Source: Euglena gracilis (Eukaryota; Euglenida; Euglenophyceae; Euglenales). From it: a stretch of 64,000 nt of DNA. Below are positions 35,253 through 47,900 of this stretch, piece after piece. Positions within the stretch are counted from its first letter, which is position 1, and the number at the start of each line of letters is the position of its first letter. Both the position numbers and the translations under genes were made by a program. The stretch covers positions 11,458,241-11,522,240 of the forward strand of contig CP154955.1 in NCBI GenBank assembly GCA_039621445.1. The letters run 5' to 3'. The notes under the pieces were generated by a model that saw only the letters and a list, made by a program, of their open reading frames with translations, did not search any database and was not told where the DNA came from.

Positions 35253-35641
35253 TTGGCTCTCAAACTAGAAACCGATTGGGGGTTCCCATTATGTTCCCCG
35301 TGATAGGTATTCGAGTGTGCCGGCCAGATTAGTGTCTACGGGTGTAAAATACATGCGGATCTCAAAAAACCTGCAAAATTTTGAACGAATCTGGATGGGT
35401 GCTCGGGGACCCCAAATGTGGGTACCCCATGGGTGTGGCCTGCTGCCCCTATGAGAAACGGTCATTTGGCTCTCAAACTGGAAACCGACTGGGGGTTCCC
35501 ATTATGTTCCCCGTGATAAGTATTCGAGCGTGCCGGCCGGATTGGTGTCTACGGGTGTGAAATACATGCGGATATCATAAAAAGTGCAAAATTTGAATGA
35601 ATCTGGATGGGTGCTCTGGTACCCCAAATGTGGGTACCCCT
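35253..35641. repeat. 213-bp tandem repeat inside the LINE (copy 2)
   Basis: Same two-unit repeat as at 27328-27716, carried along by the tandem duplication. Confidence 0.85.
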
Positions 35642-36896
35642 GCATTCCCATCAGAGCGCATGCATCAGGTACGCCCACCCCCAGTTGCTGGGGTAGGGCT
35701 GTGGCCAGGGAGCGACGGACCTCCGGGTGGCGCATTAACACTTTTGCCACCAGGCGGCGCAGGGTTTCCTCGGCTGCGATGAGCCTAGTGCCCTCCTCTT
35801 CTGGGGATGTCTTTCCCACAGGGTCTGTGGGTGCCCTTGTCTCAGTTTTGGTTTTTTGGAGGTGGGTCAGGCGTGCAGCACACATCACTTGTGCTGCCCC
35901 ATTGGGGATTCCCCCAAGCACGCACCCAAAGGCAAACTCCGTCAAATCATCCAGGACGTCCTCTGCTGAGCCCCCGGCCTCGTCGCTGAGCAGGGACTTC
36001 GGGTGCTCAGGCCGAAGTCCTGAGGGGCCTGCCGCAGACTCCGGGCCGAAGCTACGCACTGCATGTTTCACCATACAGCGGTCGTCTGCCACATCTTCGC
36101 TGCGTGATAGTGGTTTCCACCTCGAAATATGTCCCCTTCCAGGTTCTGTCTCTGTTGGGTGGATCCGGCGTAATCTTTCACGCACGGCGGGATGAGCCGC
36201 GTCTTGCACCCCTTCGGAGAGGAGCAACTGGCATGCCTTCCCCACCGCCCCTATGGCCACCAACGTTTCCATCCGGCGGATGAGCCGTTCCGTCTGGACC
36301 TCTTCTGCTCTGCTTGCGGCGGAGCGTGCGGACACCGAGGAGACGGGGTTTGCGGCCGGCTTTGGGACTGCTGACAAGAGGTTGCGACTGGTTGTAGGAG
36401 ATAGGCACGTGCCCTGGTTCCGATGGCTTTCCCAAGCCGTGCCCAATGGTTTCTGCCGGCGCGTGCCAAGGGTGCCAACTCCGCCTTCGGCATACACCAC
36501 AGCGCGTGCAACGACGCCCAGGGGGGTGGCTGGTTGTAGTCTTTCAATAGAATAGCGTATATTTGAGCCACCGCCTGCACCGCACCCCGCGGGATGTGAC
36601 CGATGGTCCCCGTGAGGTCATGCGACATGGCGTCCCAGGTCGGCTCTAGCAAAGGGCAGGGCTCAGAAAGGGGTGTTACTTCCCATCGTCATCCAGGCAC
36701 AAATGGCAAAGCGGGGTCATCGGTGTCCATCGCCGCACGCAAAGGAGCAAACGACGCCGCCGGGGCAGGGGCCGGGTCGTCAACCTCAATGGCCACCAAG
36801 ATCTCTGGCCCCACGCGAGCCCCGTTATCAATGTTTTGGGTCGGTTCTGTGCTGTGCCGGCTATTTTTTCGACCTCTGTTTGGCCACCCCGTTCTT

Positions 36897-36927
36897 GGGC
36901 CCGGGTTTTCCTCAATATCACCACAAG
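36897..36927 (-). other. 2A ribosome-skipping motif (copy 2)
   Basis: Identical to the copy 1 motif (CGDIEENPGP core) in the duplicated LINE. Confidence 0.88.
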
Positions 36928-38975
36928 TGAGGAGCCTGCCTCTACCCCTCAATCGGATTCCTCGATCAGAAATTCCCCAAGGCATTGATGGCATGGAGAT
37001 TTTGGGGCCGGCAGAACACACTGAAGACTTGACGCTTTGCTGCGGTCCGGGAAAACATGTCGACCGTTCCGTTGGGCGGTCCAGGCCAATGGTGGGGGGT
37101 TTTGTTGCCGATTTGGGTAGAGGGACTGTTGCAAGAAAGAGGGTTTTGGAAGATGCCCGCGAGACAGAAGATGTCACTGTTGGGCTGGCCTCCTTTTGAA
37201 ACACCGCCATTGGATTTTAAATTTGGGGTGAGCGTGGGTGGGGGCTCATTTCCCAACTGGGCCTCTATAAGGTTGTTTGGGGAAGTCATCCATGTGGAAG
37301 ATGCTAGGGGAAGATGACACTGCACATGGTGCACATCTCTCTGGGCTGGCCTTCCAGTTTGGAGATGTCACTGGGCAAGATGCCCTGGGAAAGATGCCCT
37401 GCAGCTGGTGAACATGCTGCTGCTGGTGCAAGCAGTGTGGGCCCGCACTCTCCACTAAGAAGGCTGACTCCAAACTTGAACACTTGAACAGCAGAAACTG
37501 CAGCAACCAATTGTGACAATAATTGAAAATCAGTCTCCTTGGGGGTGTGCACCTAACTTTTGCGGGCCACCCGCCCCCTCGTCAGACATGTTTATGTGGA
37601 GACGAAAAAAAATAGACAGTCAGAAAATGGGGCGACGGGGACAGGCTTTAAACACGCAATAATACCGAACGGTGGTGGGGCAAACCGAATCCACCGACCA
37701 ATGGCGCAGCCTACTGGACTTGAAGGTCCGCAGAAGGTTATGGTAATCTACAGCTGACGCGGGGCTGGGCGGGAGGAAAACGGGCAAGGCCCATCTTCAA
37801 TATAAGGCGCAGGGGGAGGGCTGGGGTGAGATGCAGGGCGGTGCTTGGGTCCGACTGGTAGCCCATGCTGTTTGGTCGTCGGCAAGTGGGGGAGAGGTGG
37901 GTAGGGGGGCGCGGGAGGGGAGGCGGTTGGTGGTTGTCTGTGTGTGTGCGTGTGTGTGTCGTGTGTTTTTGTGCCGTCCTTAACGGAGTTGGTGCTTGGG
38001 TTGTAGGAGGTGGAATACCTCTCGTAGCAGGGCGATGGCTACGTTTTGGTAAATTTTCGCCTCCTTGATTTCGCGCTCGGCGCCCTGTTGCCGACGAGGC
38101 GCGTTTGGCGACTCTGCTCAGTGTGCTGGCCGTTTCCGGTCCCATGCCGCCCCATGTAACGAAGGCGAAAGGCGTGAAGCCCCATCCTGCTTGCTGACAT
38201 GGGATGTTGTATTTCTGCTTTTTGGCGTTTTCCGGAAAGATCTCCAGCGTTCGCGGGTTGAGGTGTGTTCTGTTGCCTGCCATCCGTGGCAGACGGTGAC
38301 GTCCAGCGGGGGACAATGGGGACAGGCGACGGATTCGAGTTCCATCTCGCGGGTAGAATTCGGTAATGCCAGAAGGGCACGGTTGGATGCAACCCATGAG
38401 AATGGCACACTCCAACCCCAAAAGGGTGGGCTTGGGTCAAAATTCAAAAGGGGCGTTTAAACCTCTGCCAGTCACTTTTGGCCATGCATTGGACTGCTGC
38501 CAGGGATCCAGGGTACCGAAACCCCACAAGTCTTAGTTTTGGAGTTTTCTGGGCCTTTTTTGTGCCATTTGGCCAGGTAAACCCCTTTCCTGCCCCCTTC
38601 CTACTCCAGAAAAAAAATTGACGAAACTTCTTTTCGTCATTGTTTTTTAATTTGAATTTTGTTTTTCGCACCATTTTTGAACCGTGAATGGAAACCCGGA
38701 AGCCTGAATTTGACCAACTTGACCAAATTTGGGGGCGGACAAGAAAGATTCATGAGCGAACAAACATGCACAACATCGACCCATTTTTTTTTTTTTGAAC
38801 AGGTGAAAAAGTTTGGGGATTGGGGTCCTCGATTCCGCCCCCCAATTGCCTGCCCCACGGTCTGAGGGGGTGTCTGAAGGAGCCTGACCATCACCAAATA
38901 ATGGGGGTGAAGGCATTACTGGTGGCCACATGCTGTGTATTTTCACGATTCAGTGTTTTTGTGCCCCGCATCACA

Positions 38976-41900
38976 ATGGGCAAGAAGGACCGTGAAGCCA
39001 AGAAGGCCGCTGCGGGTGCCACGACCAAGAAGGCCCCAGCCAAGGTGGCCGCCCCCGAGAAGGTGACCAAGGCCGTCATCAACGACAAGGCCTGCAAGCG
39101 CCTGCCATGGAGCCCATCTCTCAGCAACCAGAATGTCAAGCATTTTTTTCAAAAAAAATTCTCTGTCCATCTTTGCTCGAATGTCAACAGAAGGTCTATT
39201 TTGTTTGTCTTTTTTTTGCTGCATCTTTTCTGTTAGTCGATCCAATGTCAGGTGTTGCAGTAAGGTTAGGGGTGCGGTTGGTTCAGCTTAGGGTTTTGGC
39301 CAGAGTTAGGGTTAGGTCAGCATTAGGGGTGGCGACTGTATGTGCAACTGGGTCAGCAACTGGGGGGGGTCAGGAACTGAATTGGACAATTGGGGGGGTG
39401 GGGAGCCAAAAAAACCCGTTCCCTAACCCCAACCCTCACCCTGACTCTCATCCTGCTCCTTCAATAACCGACTTGGAAAAAGTGGCGGTCGTATAGCGAA
39501 ACAGAACCCAAAAATGAACTGAACTAGGTCCCATTGGTCTCCAAGAAGATGGGCCGATTTGGAAAGGCCCCAAAAGGGGCTCCGAAAGCCTCCAGATAAC
39601 ACACATGCAGTGCACAAAATGCAGTGCTAAAGCAGGATTACGGAGAGGTCACAGGGTACAGTTGGGCTTGAGCCTAGGGGATTTCCAGCCCCCACTCCAC
39701 AGGAGTGAGTGAGTAAGGAAGACTGCATGGTGGAGGTCAGAAATGAGTGAATGCTGAATCCCCAATCCTCCAAGTGGCGGGCTTTCCGCGGTGTTGGAAC
39801 ATTGCGTTGTCACCGGGGTGCTGACCTCGCGCAAGGACTCCCGTGCCCGGCCCTCGCCTGGCAGCCACCCACGGCCCAGCAAGGAATCAGCACATTGTTG
39901 CAGCACATGAATTTATTCGGGGGTGGATAATGCCTTTCTTTTTTATTTGATGAACATAAGTTTTGTGACTGCAGTCGACCATACCATAATGCAAGTTTGC
40001 ACCACATTTTTCTTTCGGTGTTTCGTGTGGATTTTGATTTTTTTGAAATGGGGACCTTTTGGTGGTCGCTGGCAACATTGGTTGACACGGATAGGTCGCC
40101 ATCAACCCCCCCCCGGGATTTTGACTGCCACACAAAAAGGACAACGACATTTTTCCTGCAGCAGCCCTGCCTTGCACATTCAAAGGTATTTTGTTGTTGC
40201 AGGGTGGGGGTGTCCATGCACAATTGCATTTGCCCATGGGTTCCCATCCAGCTTTCCTCAAGTGAGACATTTCACCTTGAGAATACTGCATATTGACCAC
40301 CCATACGGGGCTTCTGAAGTCATTTGGGCAGGTTTTGGGTCACGATTTGTGATTTTTCACAGAAAAAATGGGAGGCTTAAAATTTTTTCAGGGTGGTCAT
40401 TTTTTTGGTGGTCGGAGTGACTATTCGCTGGTGACCACCAATAATGGTCGCCAGGCAGTGGCCATGGTCGTGACCAAACACGGTGACCACCAAAAAAAAT
40501 TGGCCAATTTCCCGCCATGAGCCGGTTCCTAATGAGGGCGGCGGGGGGGGGGGGGGAGATGGGGGGAGTCCTGGGGGGCGCCTGAGGAGAGTTGCATATG
40601 GCGTTTAACATCAATAACACAACCTTGCCTCCTCTTCAAATGGACACGATTCACCGCACAATGACACTGCATATTCTCAAGTCAACTTTTGGGAGGGTCG
40701 TTTTTTTTTTCAATGGTCGCGAGGCCATGGCCAAAGGGTTGCCAGTGAGCCCACTTGGCATTTTGTTGCATCCCCCCTGCATTATGGCTGAATTTTGAGG
40801 TGGTGCGGACCCAGGGGGAGTGGGGTACTTTTCGGCGCTGAGGCGCCAAAATTTTTTGAAAATGGTGCCATTTTTAACATTTTTCGCGATTTTTGGCCAT
40901 TTTCGGGGAAAAGTGGGTGCGCACCCCGGGACCCCCCGGACTCGGGCACTTCGAGATTCCCCTACCCCGGAGTCAGGGTTGACGTTTTTTTTTGTTTTTT
41001 AAAAAAAACAAAAAAACGTGTTTTTTTAAAAAAAAACAAAAAAACATGTTTTTTTTTTTTGAAAAAGCAAAAATTGACCTTTTTCCTTGCGAAATCGCCA
41101 TTTTTTCAAAAATTGACCTTTTTCCTTGCGAAATCGCCATTTTTTTGAGGAAAATTTTTCGGGTGTGGTTTGGGTCACGGGGGGGGGGGTCACGGGGGAA
41201 CACTACATTTTCGGTGGCCAAATTAGGAATCAGCGAAAACAAATTTTTGGGGAGAAATCCTTTTCAGGCTCCAAATTAGGAATCCCCCAACCTAAAATTC
41301 GTAATTTTGGCACCAAATTAGGCATCACTAGTCCAAATTTTGCAAAATTTATGCCTAAAAATTAGGAATCTGTCTGAATATTTTATCAAATTAGGCATCA
41401 CCGGCCAATTTTTTTTCAGGAAAAAATTGGCCGAAAAGGGTCTTGGGTCGGGTTGGGGGGGGGGGTCACGGGGGGAACACCTGCTCTAAAGTTTTTTTTA
41501 TGTGTTAAAATATTTTTCAAATCTGTGTTTTCTGGTGGAAAAAATCATGCTTTCAACCCAAAAAAAAGACAAAAAAATGAATGCTGCAGAAATAAAAAAT
41601 GAACTTTTTCCTTTTTGGGAGGACATTATGAGATCATTGTCCCTTCTGCCCAAAGGTCCAAGCCATCATGTTTGGTTGGTCATTCTCACCTGATGTCTTT
41701 TTGGTGTCTTTGCATTATTCCACGTCTGAGCATTTCGATGGCCGTTCAAGATGTGAAGGTCTCACAGGTGTCGATCGCCATCAAGGGGAAGCAATTGTTC
41801 CAGGAGGCCGACCTGGAGCTTGCCTACGGACACCGCTATGGCCTCATCGGTGCCACCCGGCCACTCCATAAACACAACATATTTCCGCTTGATGCTTTCA

Positions 41901-44900
41901 ATGCACTGGAATTTTCTTGTCTAAACCTGCCACCCCCCCCCGGGGGGGGTCGGTCAGTGCTTAAGCATTTGCCTGGTCGGAACACAGAGGGAGAATAAGG
42001 GGAGCATGAATGTTTGGGCCGGCCATTTTTTGCTGGATATCCCAAATTTTCTTTTGGGTATTTTTCCTTTGGTTTTGGCTTTCAAGCTCGCAGGACCATG
42101 TTGAAGGCAATCTGTGGTTCAGAACATGGGAAGGGGAGGGGACATGGGGGCAACTGCCTTAATTTATGTCAACAGAAAAGACACAGAAAAACCCAGAGAA
42201 AAAATAAAACGCCATGCCCGACAACTTGTGATCCGGAATCGGGTTTCTTTCCCAGAAATGGTTGACCAATATGCGTCAACTTGTTCAAGTCTGGTATCGC
42301 GAACTGCGCTGGGGAAAAAATGGCGGCAATTCGCGCCTAGTGACCAAAAGTGGAAGCCCATTGACCTTGGTATGGGTTCGCACATATATGCCTCGAAAAT
42401 GGATCACCCCCCCTAAATGACCATCTATCTATTAAAATGGGCAAATTGGCCAATTTCAAACACCTGAAAGATTCTCAAAAAACAAAAAAATCCTCTGAAC
42501 CGTCCAAAAAAGCAACAAAATTTGAAATATGCAACAGGGGTCCGATTTTACATCCCTGCAAGTTGAGTGACTGACTGGTTTTGGCCCGGACCCCCTCCCC
42601 CCCCCCCGGGGGGGGGGTCGGCCAGGAGTGGGCAAAAGTGGCTTGAGTGACCCCGGCGCCAAAGGCGCCGGAAAAATTTTTTGGGCCTAAAATGGCCTAA
42701 AGTGACTGGAAAGTGGCCGTTTTTCTGAGTGGCCGACCCCCCCGGGGGGGTAGTGAAGCGAAGTTAGGCCAGAAGCGAAGTTGGCGCCGGCCATAAACAG
42801 ACAAGAAGCCTTAGTGCAATTGAGGGGGGGGGGTAGTGACTGGCTGGTTTTTTGAAAATGAGTGACTGACTGGTTTTAAAAAAAAAAAAAGTGGAGTGAC
42901 CCCCCCTCCCCCCCCGGGGGTCGGTAAGCAATTGTATGGTTCCGACTGGCCCCTGCTGGAAGGGGATTTGCTCAATGCTGAAGGAAGTTTGCAATGTCTC
43001 TGGGCCCACTCACGCCACAGCTTGGACGGTGTCACTCAATGCAAATTTTCTTATCTCTTCCTTGGGGTGGCCGCAGCAACGGGAGTGGTAAGTCGACACT
43101 GCTGGCTGCCATCGCGGCCCGGGAGATCCCCATCCCCGAACACATTGACATCTGGCACCTCCATGAAGAGGCTGCACCCAGTGACAGGTCTTCATCCATC
43201 TACTATGGCCTCTACTACCCCCCCCCCTAGTCGTACGACCACCCCTCATTTATGACCACCCCCCGGTCACAGGTTGCAGGTCATGGGGGTGTTATGCCCC
43301 CCCCCCCCCCCCCCGGTCACAGGTTGCAGGTTGCGAAAAATTTAACCCCCAAAAATAAGTCCCCCCCCCTGGCCGGTCCGAGCAAAAATCCATGAAATGG
43401 ACCCCCCCCCCCAAAATAAGGTCCCCCCCTGCCGGCGCGAAGCGCCGGATTTTTGAAAAATGGGATATTTTGGGGGGGTAAATCTGCCATTTTGGGACAG
43501 TTTTCACACACTTCGACCGCCCCCTCATCTATGACCACCCCCCGGTCACAGGTTGCAGGTTATGGGGGTGTTATGACCACCCCCCCCCCCCCGGTCACAG
43601 GTTGCAGGAACCCGGTCATACGACTAGGGGGGGGGGGTACAAAAAAAAAGGGGTGGCGGACGCCGGTTCTGTCCAAAACCCGGCGTTCCGGACGCCGGTT
43701 CCGTCCGTCTTTTTTTTAAACCAGCGTTTTAGAGACGCCGGGTTCAGGACAGAACCGGCGTCCCCACCCTTCGGTCAAAGGACACTCCCAGGACCAATCC
43801 CCGACCACTTATCTGCAATGTCATGCCACTTTGCATTTCACCAAATTCCGGCGATCGCGAGTGTATTTCTGGCTGTGTCAATCGTCCAGGTACAAAGTCA
43901 CCCCTCAATCGAAAGCTCCTTTCATCAGACGACTGGCGATCACCACCAAATTCAGCCACGCCGCCTGGAGCTCTTATTTTCTGTCACTGGGAAATCCTAA
44001 TTTCACAACTCTGGTGCCCCCTAGGACCCCTCAGGTGGTCGATTCGAAGAGAAAAAACGTTTCTGTGAGGTTTATTCAGCACCTTAAACCAAAAATCACT
44101 GAAAATCACCACGAATTTCCACTCAGATTCTGGCCGATCCGACGATCGCGAGCGTTCTCGGGCTGTGCAACGTTAGGGTGCCAAGTTACCCCTCGATCGA
44201 AAGCTCTTTTCAACAGACGACCAGCGGTGCTCATCAGATCTTTCCACGCCGCACGGCACTCTATTTCCAAATCTGGGCCAATTTTCACCAAATTTGGATA
44301 TCCACCCCAGTGGTCCCCAGATGGCAAAATTCATTGTCCTAGATGGTTGAAACAGTCATACCACCTTAGGGTCACTTTTGGGCACTTTTGGTGACATTTT
44401 TAGGAATGAAAACCGGACGCCGGGTTTTGGACAAAACCGGCGTTCCTAACGCCGGGTTTTAGGACAGATCCGGCGTCCGGAAAACCCGTGGGGGGGGGGA
44501 CGCCGGTTCTGTCCTGAACCCGGCGTCTCAAACGCCGGTTTAAGTCAGTCAGAGAGGCTGATTGGTCCGTTTATCAAGGATGAATGTTGGCCAACCAAAG
44601 AAGTGGTCAACCATCCAGCCCTGGGCAGGGTTGTTTGGTTAACCAATCTTCGGTTAATCGACCACGACCCCCCCCCCCCGCTTAATCGATCGACCAAGGC
44701 CCAATTGGTTAATGTCAATCGGCTCAATCTTTGTTCGGATGAACCTGGGGCCTCTTGGCATTGTTGGGAAATAAACAAGTCCCATGGAATTTTTCAGCTT
44801 CCCGCTTGTGCACGCCATTAATCGGTTAATCGATCGAGGACCCCGGTTAACCACGGTTAATCGACCAGTTGCAAAGGTCCGGTTAACTCATCAACCCTGC

Positions 44901-47900
44901 CCTGGGTAAGAAGAGAAATTGAATGATCAGATCAGGGATTATGGTGATTAATTTTGAGATGTTGTGTTCAACCCCCCACCCGAGGAATGTCACAGGTTTG
45001 TCGACCCATGCATCACCTCACAGGTCGGCGCTGGACGCCGTGGTGGACACCGTGCGGGACGAGTTCATCCGGCTCGAGAAGCTCATCGAGCAGCTGTTGG
45101 AGGATGACCCCGAAGGCAATGCTGAGCTCGTCGATCAGAGGCCCCCTGCCTCCTGCTTTCTTCCTTGCCTGATGTGCTGGAAGTAAGGGGCAAGCAAGGG
45201 GGAAGGTGGATTGTAGTGGATCCCCATTTCAACTTCGAGGCATTTCATGGCACCTCGCCTGGGGGTGTCCCAGCCTGGTCGGCAGCCCAGTGGCCCGCTG
45301 CCCGGCCCAGCCCGGCACAAAAAAGCATCATTTTTTGGGGGAAAAAATAACGGCTGTCACCATGGCCAAATGGGGGTCACCATGGTTGTTGACGTTGCCG
45401 TTGCTGTTGGGGGAACATGGCCCGGGCCAACGAGCCGGGGGCGGGATTCAAACAGTCAGTGAAGTGTTTCAGGGCAGCAAAGTGGGGCTTCTGGGCGGGA
45501 CGCCTGCCAGGAGAAGCTGGACCGCCTGGACCCCTCCACCTTCGAGAAGCGTGCCGGGGAGCTCCTCTTCGGCTTGGGCTTCCAACAGCAGATGATGGCC
45601 AAGAAGACAAAGGACATGTCTGGAGGTTGGCCGGGGTGGCGTAGGAGGTCATTGGTTGTCCCGTTCAATGTCAAACTGTGCAGCATGGCAATATGCCCCC
45701 CCCCCCCCAGGCATGCCCCCCAACCAAGTTTGCTTGCCTCCCGCTGATTTTGCTGTATTCTTTCGTCATTTCAAATCTCTAGTGTCACAGCCCGAAGGTT
45801 TTTACTCCGTCGGGGGTTAACCTCGGAAACCAGAAGACATCTGAAACTTTCAGCTCAGCTCCCCTTGCCCACTTGGAAACCCCCAAGGGTTCCCCATTCC
45901 CACAAAGCGCCTCCAGATTCACACCAGGTATACTCTATCTTGACTCAAAAAGATGGAAACGGGAAGAGGATCTGTTGGGGTGTTGGGGGGGGGTACCTTT
46001 TTTGAGGCGGGAAATCCAGCCCCGGGTGAGCATAGGACCAATCCGGCTCCAGGTCAATCTCCAATTTTTTCACCTTTTTTCCATGTTTCAGGTATTCAGG
46101 TTTTTAAACCCCCGAAAAAGGGCAAATGATTTTGATTCATGTGAGAAGCAAGGTTGGACCAGAACTTTCCAGACGTTGTTTTGCGCGGTTATCCACCTGA
46201 CGATTTCTGATTGTATGTGAATTGCTTTTTGGGGGGTGTTTCAGAACTTTTTTTGAAATGTGTTCAAACAGGTGGAGTGTCGTAAGCGGAGAACACAAAA
46301 AAAAGAGCGGTTGGGCAATTAGTGCCGCCCAAGGCTGCCAGCTGCCTCCATGGCGGGCGCAACCGCCGCACAAACGCCACCCCGCTCCCGGCGGATGCGT
46401 GTGGCACTGGCCCAGGCTCTGTTTGTGGAGCCGACCCTGTTGCTGCTGGACGAGCCCACCAACCACCTGGACCTCGGGGCATGTGTGTGGCTGGAGGAGA
46501 CCCTCGCCAAGCTGCCCGGCACCCTGGTGCTGATCTCCCACTCCCAGGTCCTGGGCGCTGCCCGGCGAATGGTTTTTGCACTGCCTGAGCTGGAAGGGGA
46601 ACACAAACGGGTTTTTTTTGAAGCATTTTTGCGGTATTTCTGACAAAATTCATGAATATTCCATTTTTTTGTGTGTTTTTCCCCTGCATTTTCCCCCATC
46701 AATTCTCCAACTTTCGGCACATGTTTCAGTTCTACTGACCAACTCGTTATTATCTTTAGGGTGGTTAATATATGATGTTCCATGGGAAAATCTGTCAAAT
46801 TTTGGGATTTTCATGATGCAACATAATGATGCATGTCCGCATGTGTCATTGGCTTTGTCCAGCCAGCACGTTTACAGCCAGCCCAGGGGGAGGGGAGTTG
46901 GAAACGGAAGTCTTTGAGAAAACTCCTGCCGTCTGGTCGCTGTTGTAGGTGACCTTGGAAAAACAGGATTTTTTTTGGCACCCGGCCATAAGGCCATCCC
47001 CCGGTTGGGGTTGCAGGTCAGGTGGTGTGTGGGGGGGATTATTTTTTTGTTGTGATGAAATAATCCTTCACCGATGTCTTTGCCGTGTGCCGGGCCCGCC
47101 CAGCCGTTGACTTCTTGAACGGCGTGTGCACCAACATCATGAACCTGAACCACAAGGCGCGCTTGGAATATTGGACCGGGAACTACGATGCGTACGTGAC
47201 CACCCGGGCGGAGAAGGAGCGGAACCAGCTCACCAAGTACCAGAAGGAGCAGGTGTGCGTGCAGCTGCGCGCGCGACATCTGTTCTGTGCCATGCGACAT
47301 GGATGCACTGAGGCAGTGTTTTTTTTCCAGGCTTCACAGCGGGTGGCAAACGGCAGAATGACTGTGAAGCCCTGATCAATTGCTGCAACGTTGCAACGTG
47401 TAATTACAGTTCCAAACCAGCCAGGCCAATTCTATTTGTTTGTCCCGCGAATGACCACAGGGTTTGAACTTGCAGAAATTTGGGGACCCTCCCTCCCAAT
47501 TTAGACCGACCCCTCTTTTTGTCCTGACCAAAGTGCCAATTGCCTCAGAGGCCACATGGAAAAGGAAGACTGCTTCGATGAGACAGCCCTGCATCTGGGG
47601 TGTGATGTTGAGGTTGAGATTTCTTCATATGAAATGTCTTCCCATTTTCCTCACAAAAGAAAATATCAGGGGGATGAGTTTCACCCCCCCCCAGGGGATG
47701 CCGTGTGTGGGTCTTCTTTTTGAAAAAAGGATGTGGGGGTTGGGTCGGGAAAAAGTGCGGTGGGTGCTGGATTTTTCTGAATGATTGACTGGTTTTTGGC
47801 CCGAACCCCCTCCCCCTCCCCCCCCCAAGGGGGGGTCGGCAAAAAAAAATACCAAACTGACCCAGCATCGAAAGCGCCGAATTTTTTTTGCTTTTTTAAT

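Larger units (their letters stand above)
34597..37210 (-). pseudogene. LINE with 2A peptide and reverse transcriptase, copy 2
   Basis: Second copy within the tandem duplication. The RT N-terminal frame is longer here (36500-35502), because a poly-G tract that shifts the frame in copy 1 near 28605 is shorter (GGGGTGG). QQGDLCGP replaces QQGDPCGP, and DAQIMG replaces DAHIMG. The same repeat insertion interrupts the palm, so both copies descend from one already broken element. Confidence 0.85.
32874..40800. repeat. 7.9-kb tandem segmental duplication, copy 2
   Basis: Direct neighbour of copy 1 in the same orientation. This copy is the one attached to the rest of the ABC-F gene. It ends at GAATTTTGAGG near 40800; beyond that the sequence is new (GTGCGGACCCAGGG). 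Confidence 0.95.
43188..45023 (+). other. ABC-F intron 3, GT-AG, transposon-rich
   Basis: Borders AG|GTCTTC and CTCACAG|GTCGG join [12 protein letters not shown] in frame. It holds three fold-back elements, at 43218-43637, 43659-44542 and 44626-44899. Confidence 0.85.

Noticed and set aside
38976-39101. Exon 1 as the start of a ribosomal protein S25-like gene
   Set aside because: The lysine/alanine-rich start resembles many basic N-termini, but the conserved S25 core is absent. Basic tails like this are also usual for ABCF2/ARB1, whose gene follows on the same strand.
45625-46351. GT-AG borders for ABC-F intron 5
   Set aside because: They keep frame only by inserting about 16 unrelated residues into the ABC signature; the stem-based cut restores SGGWRMRV exactly.
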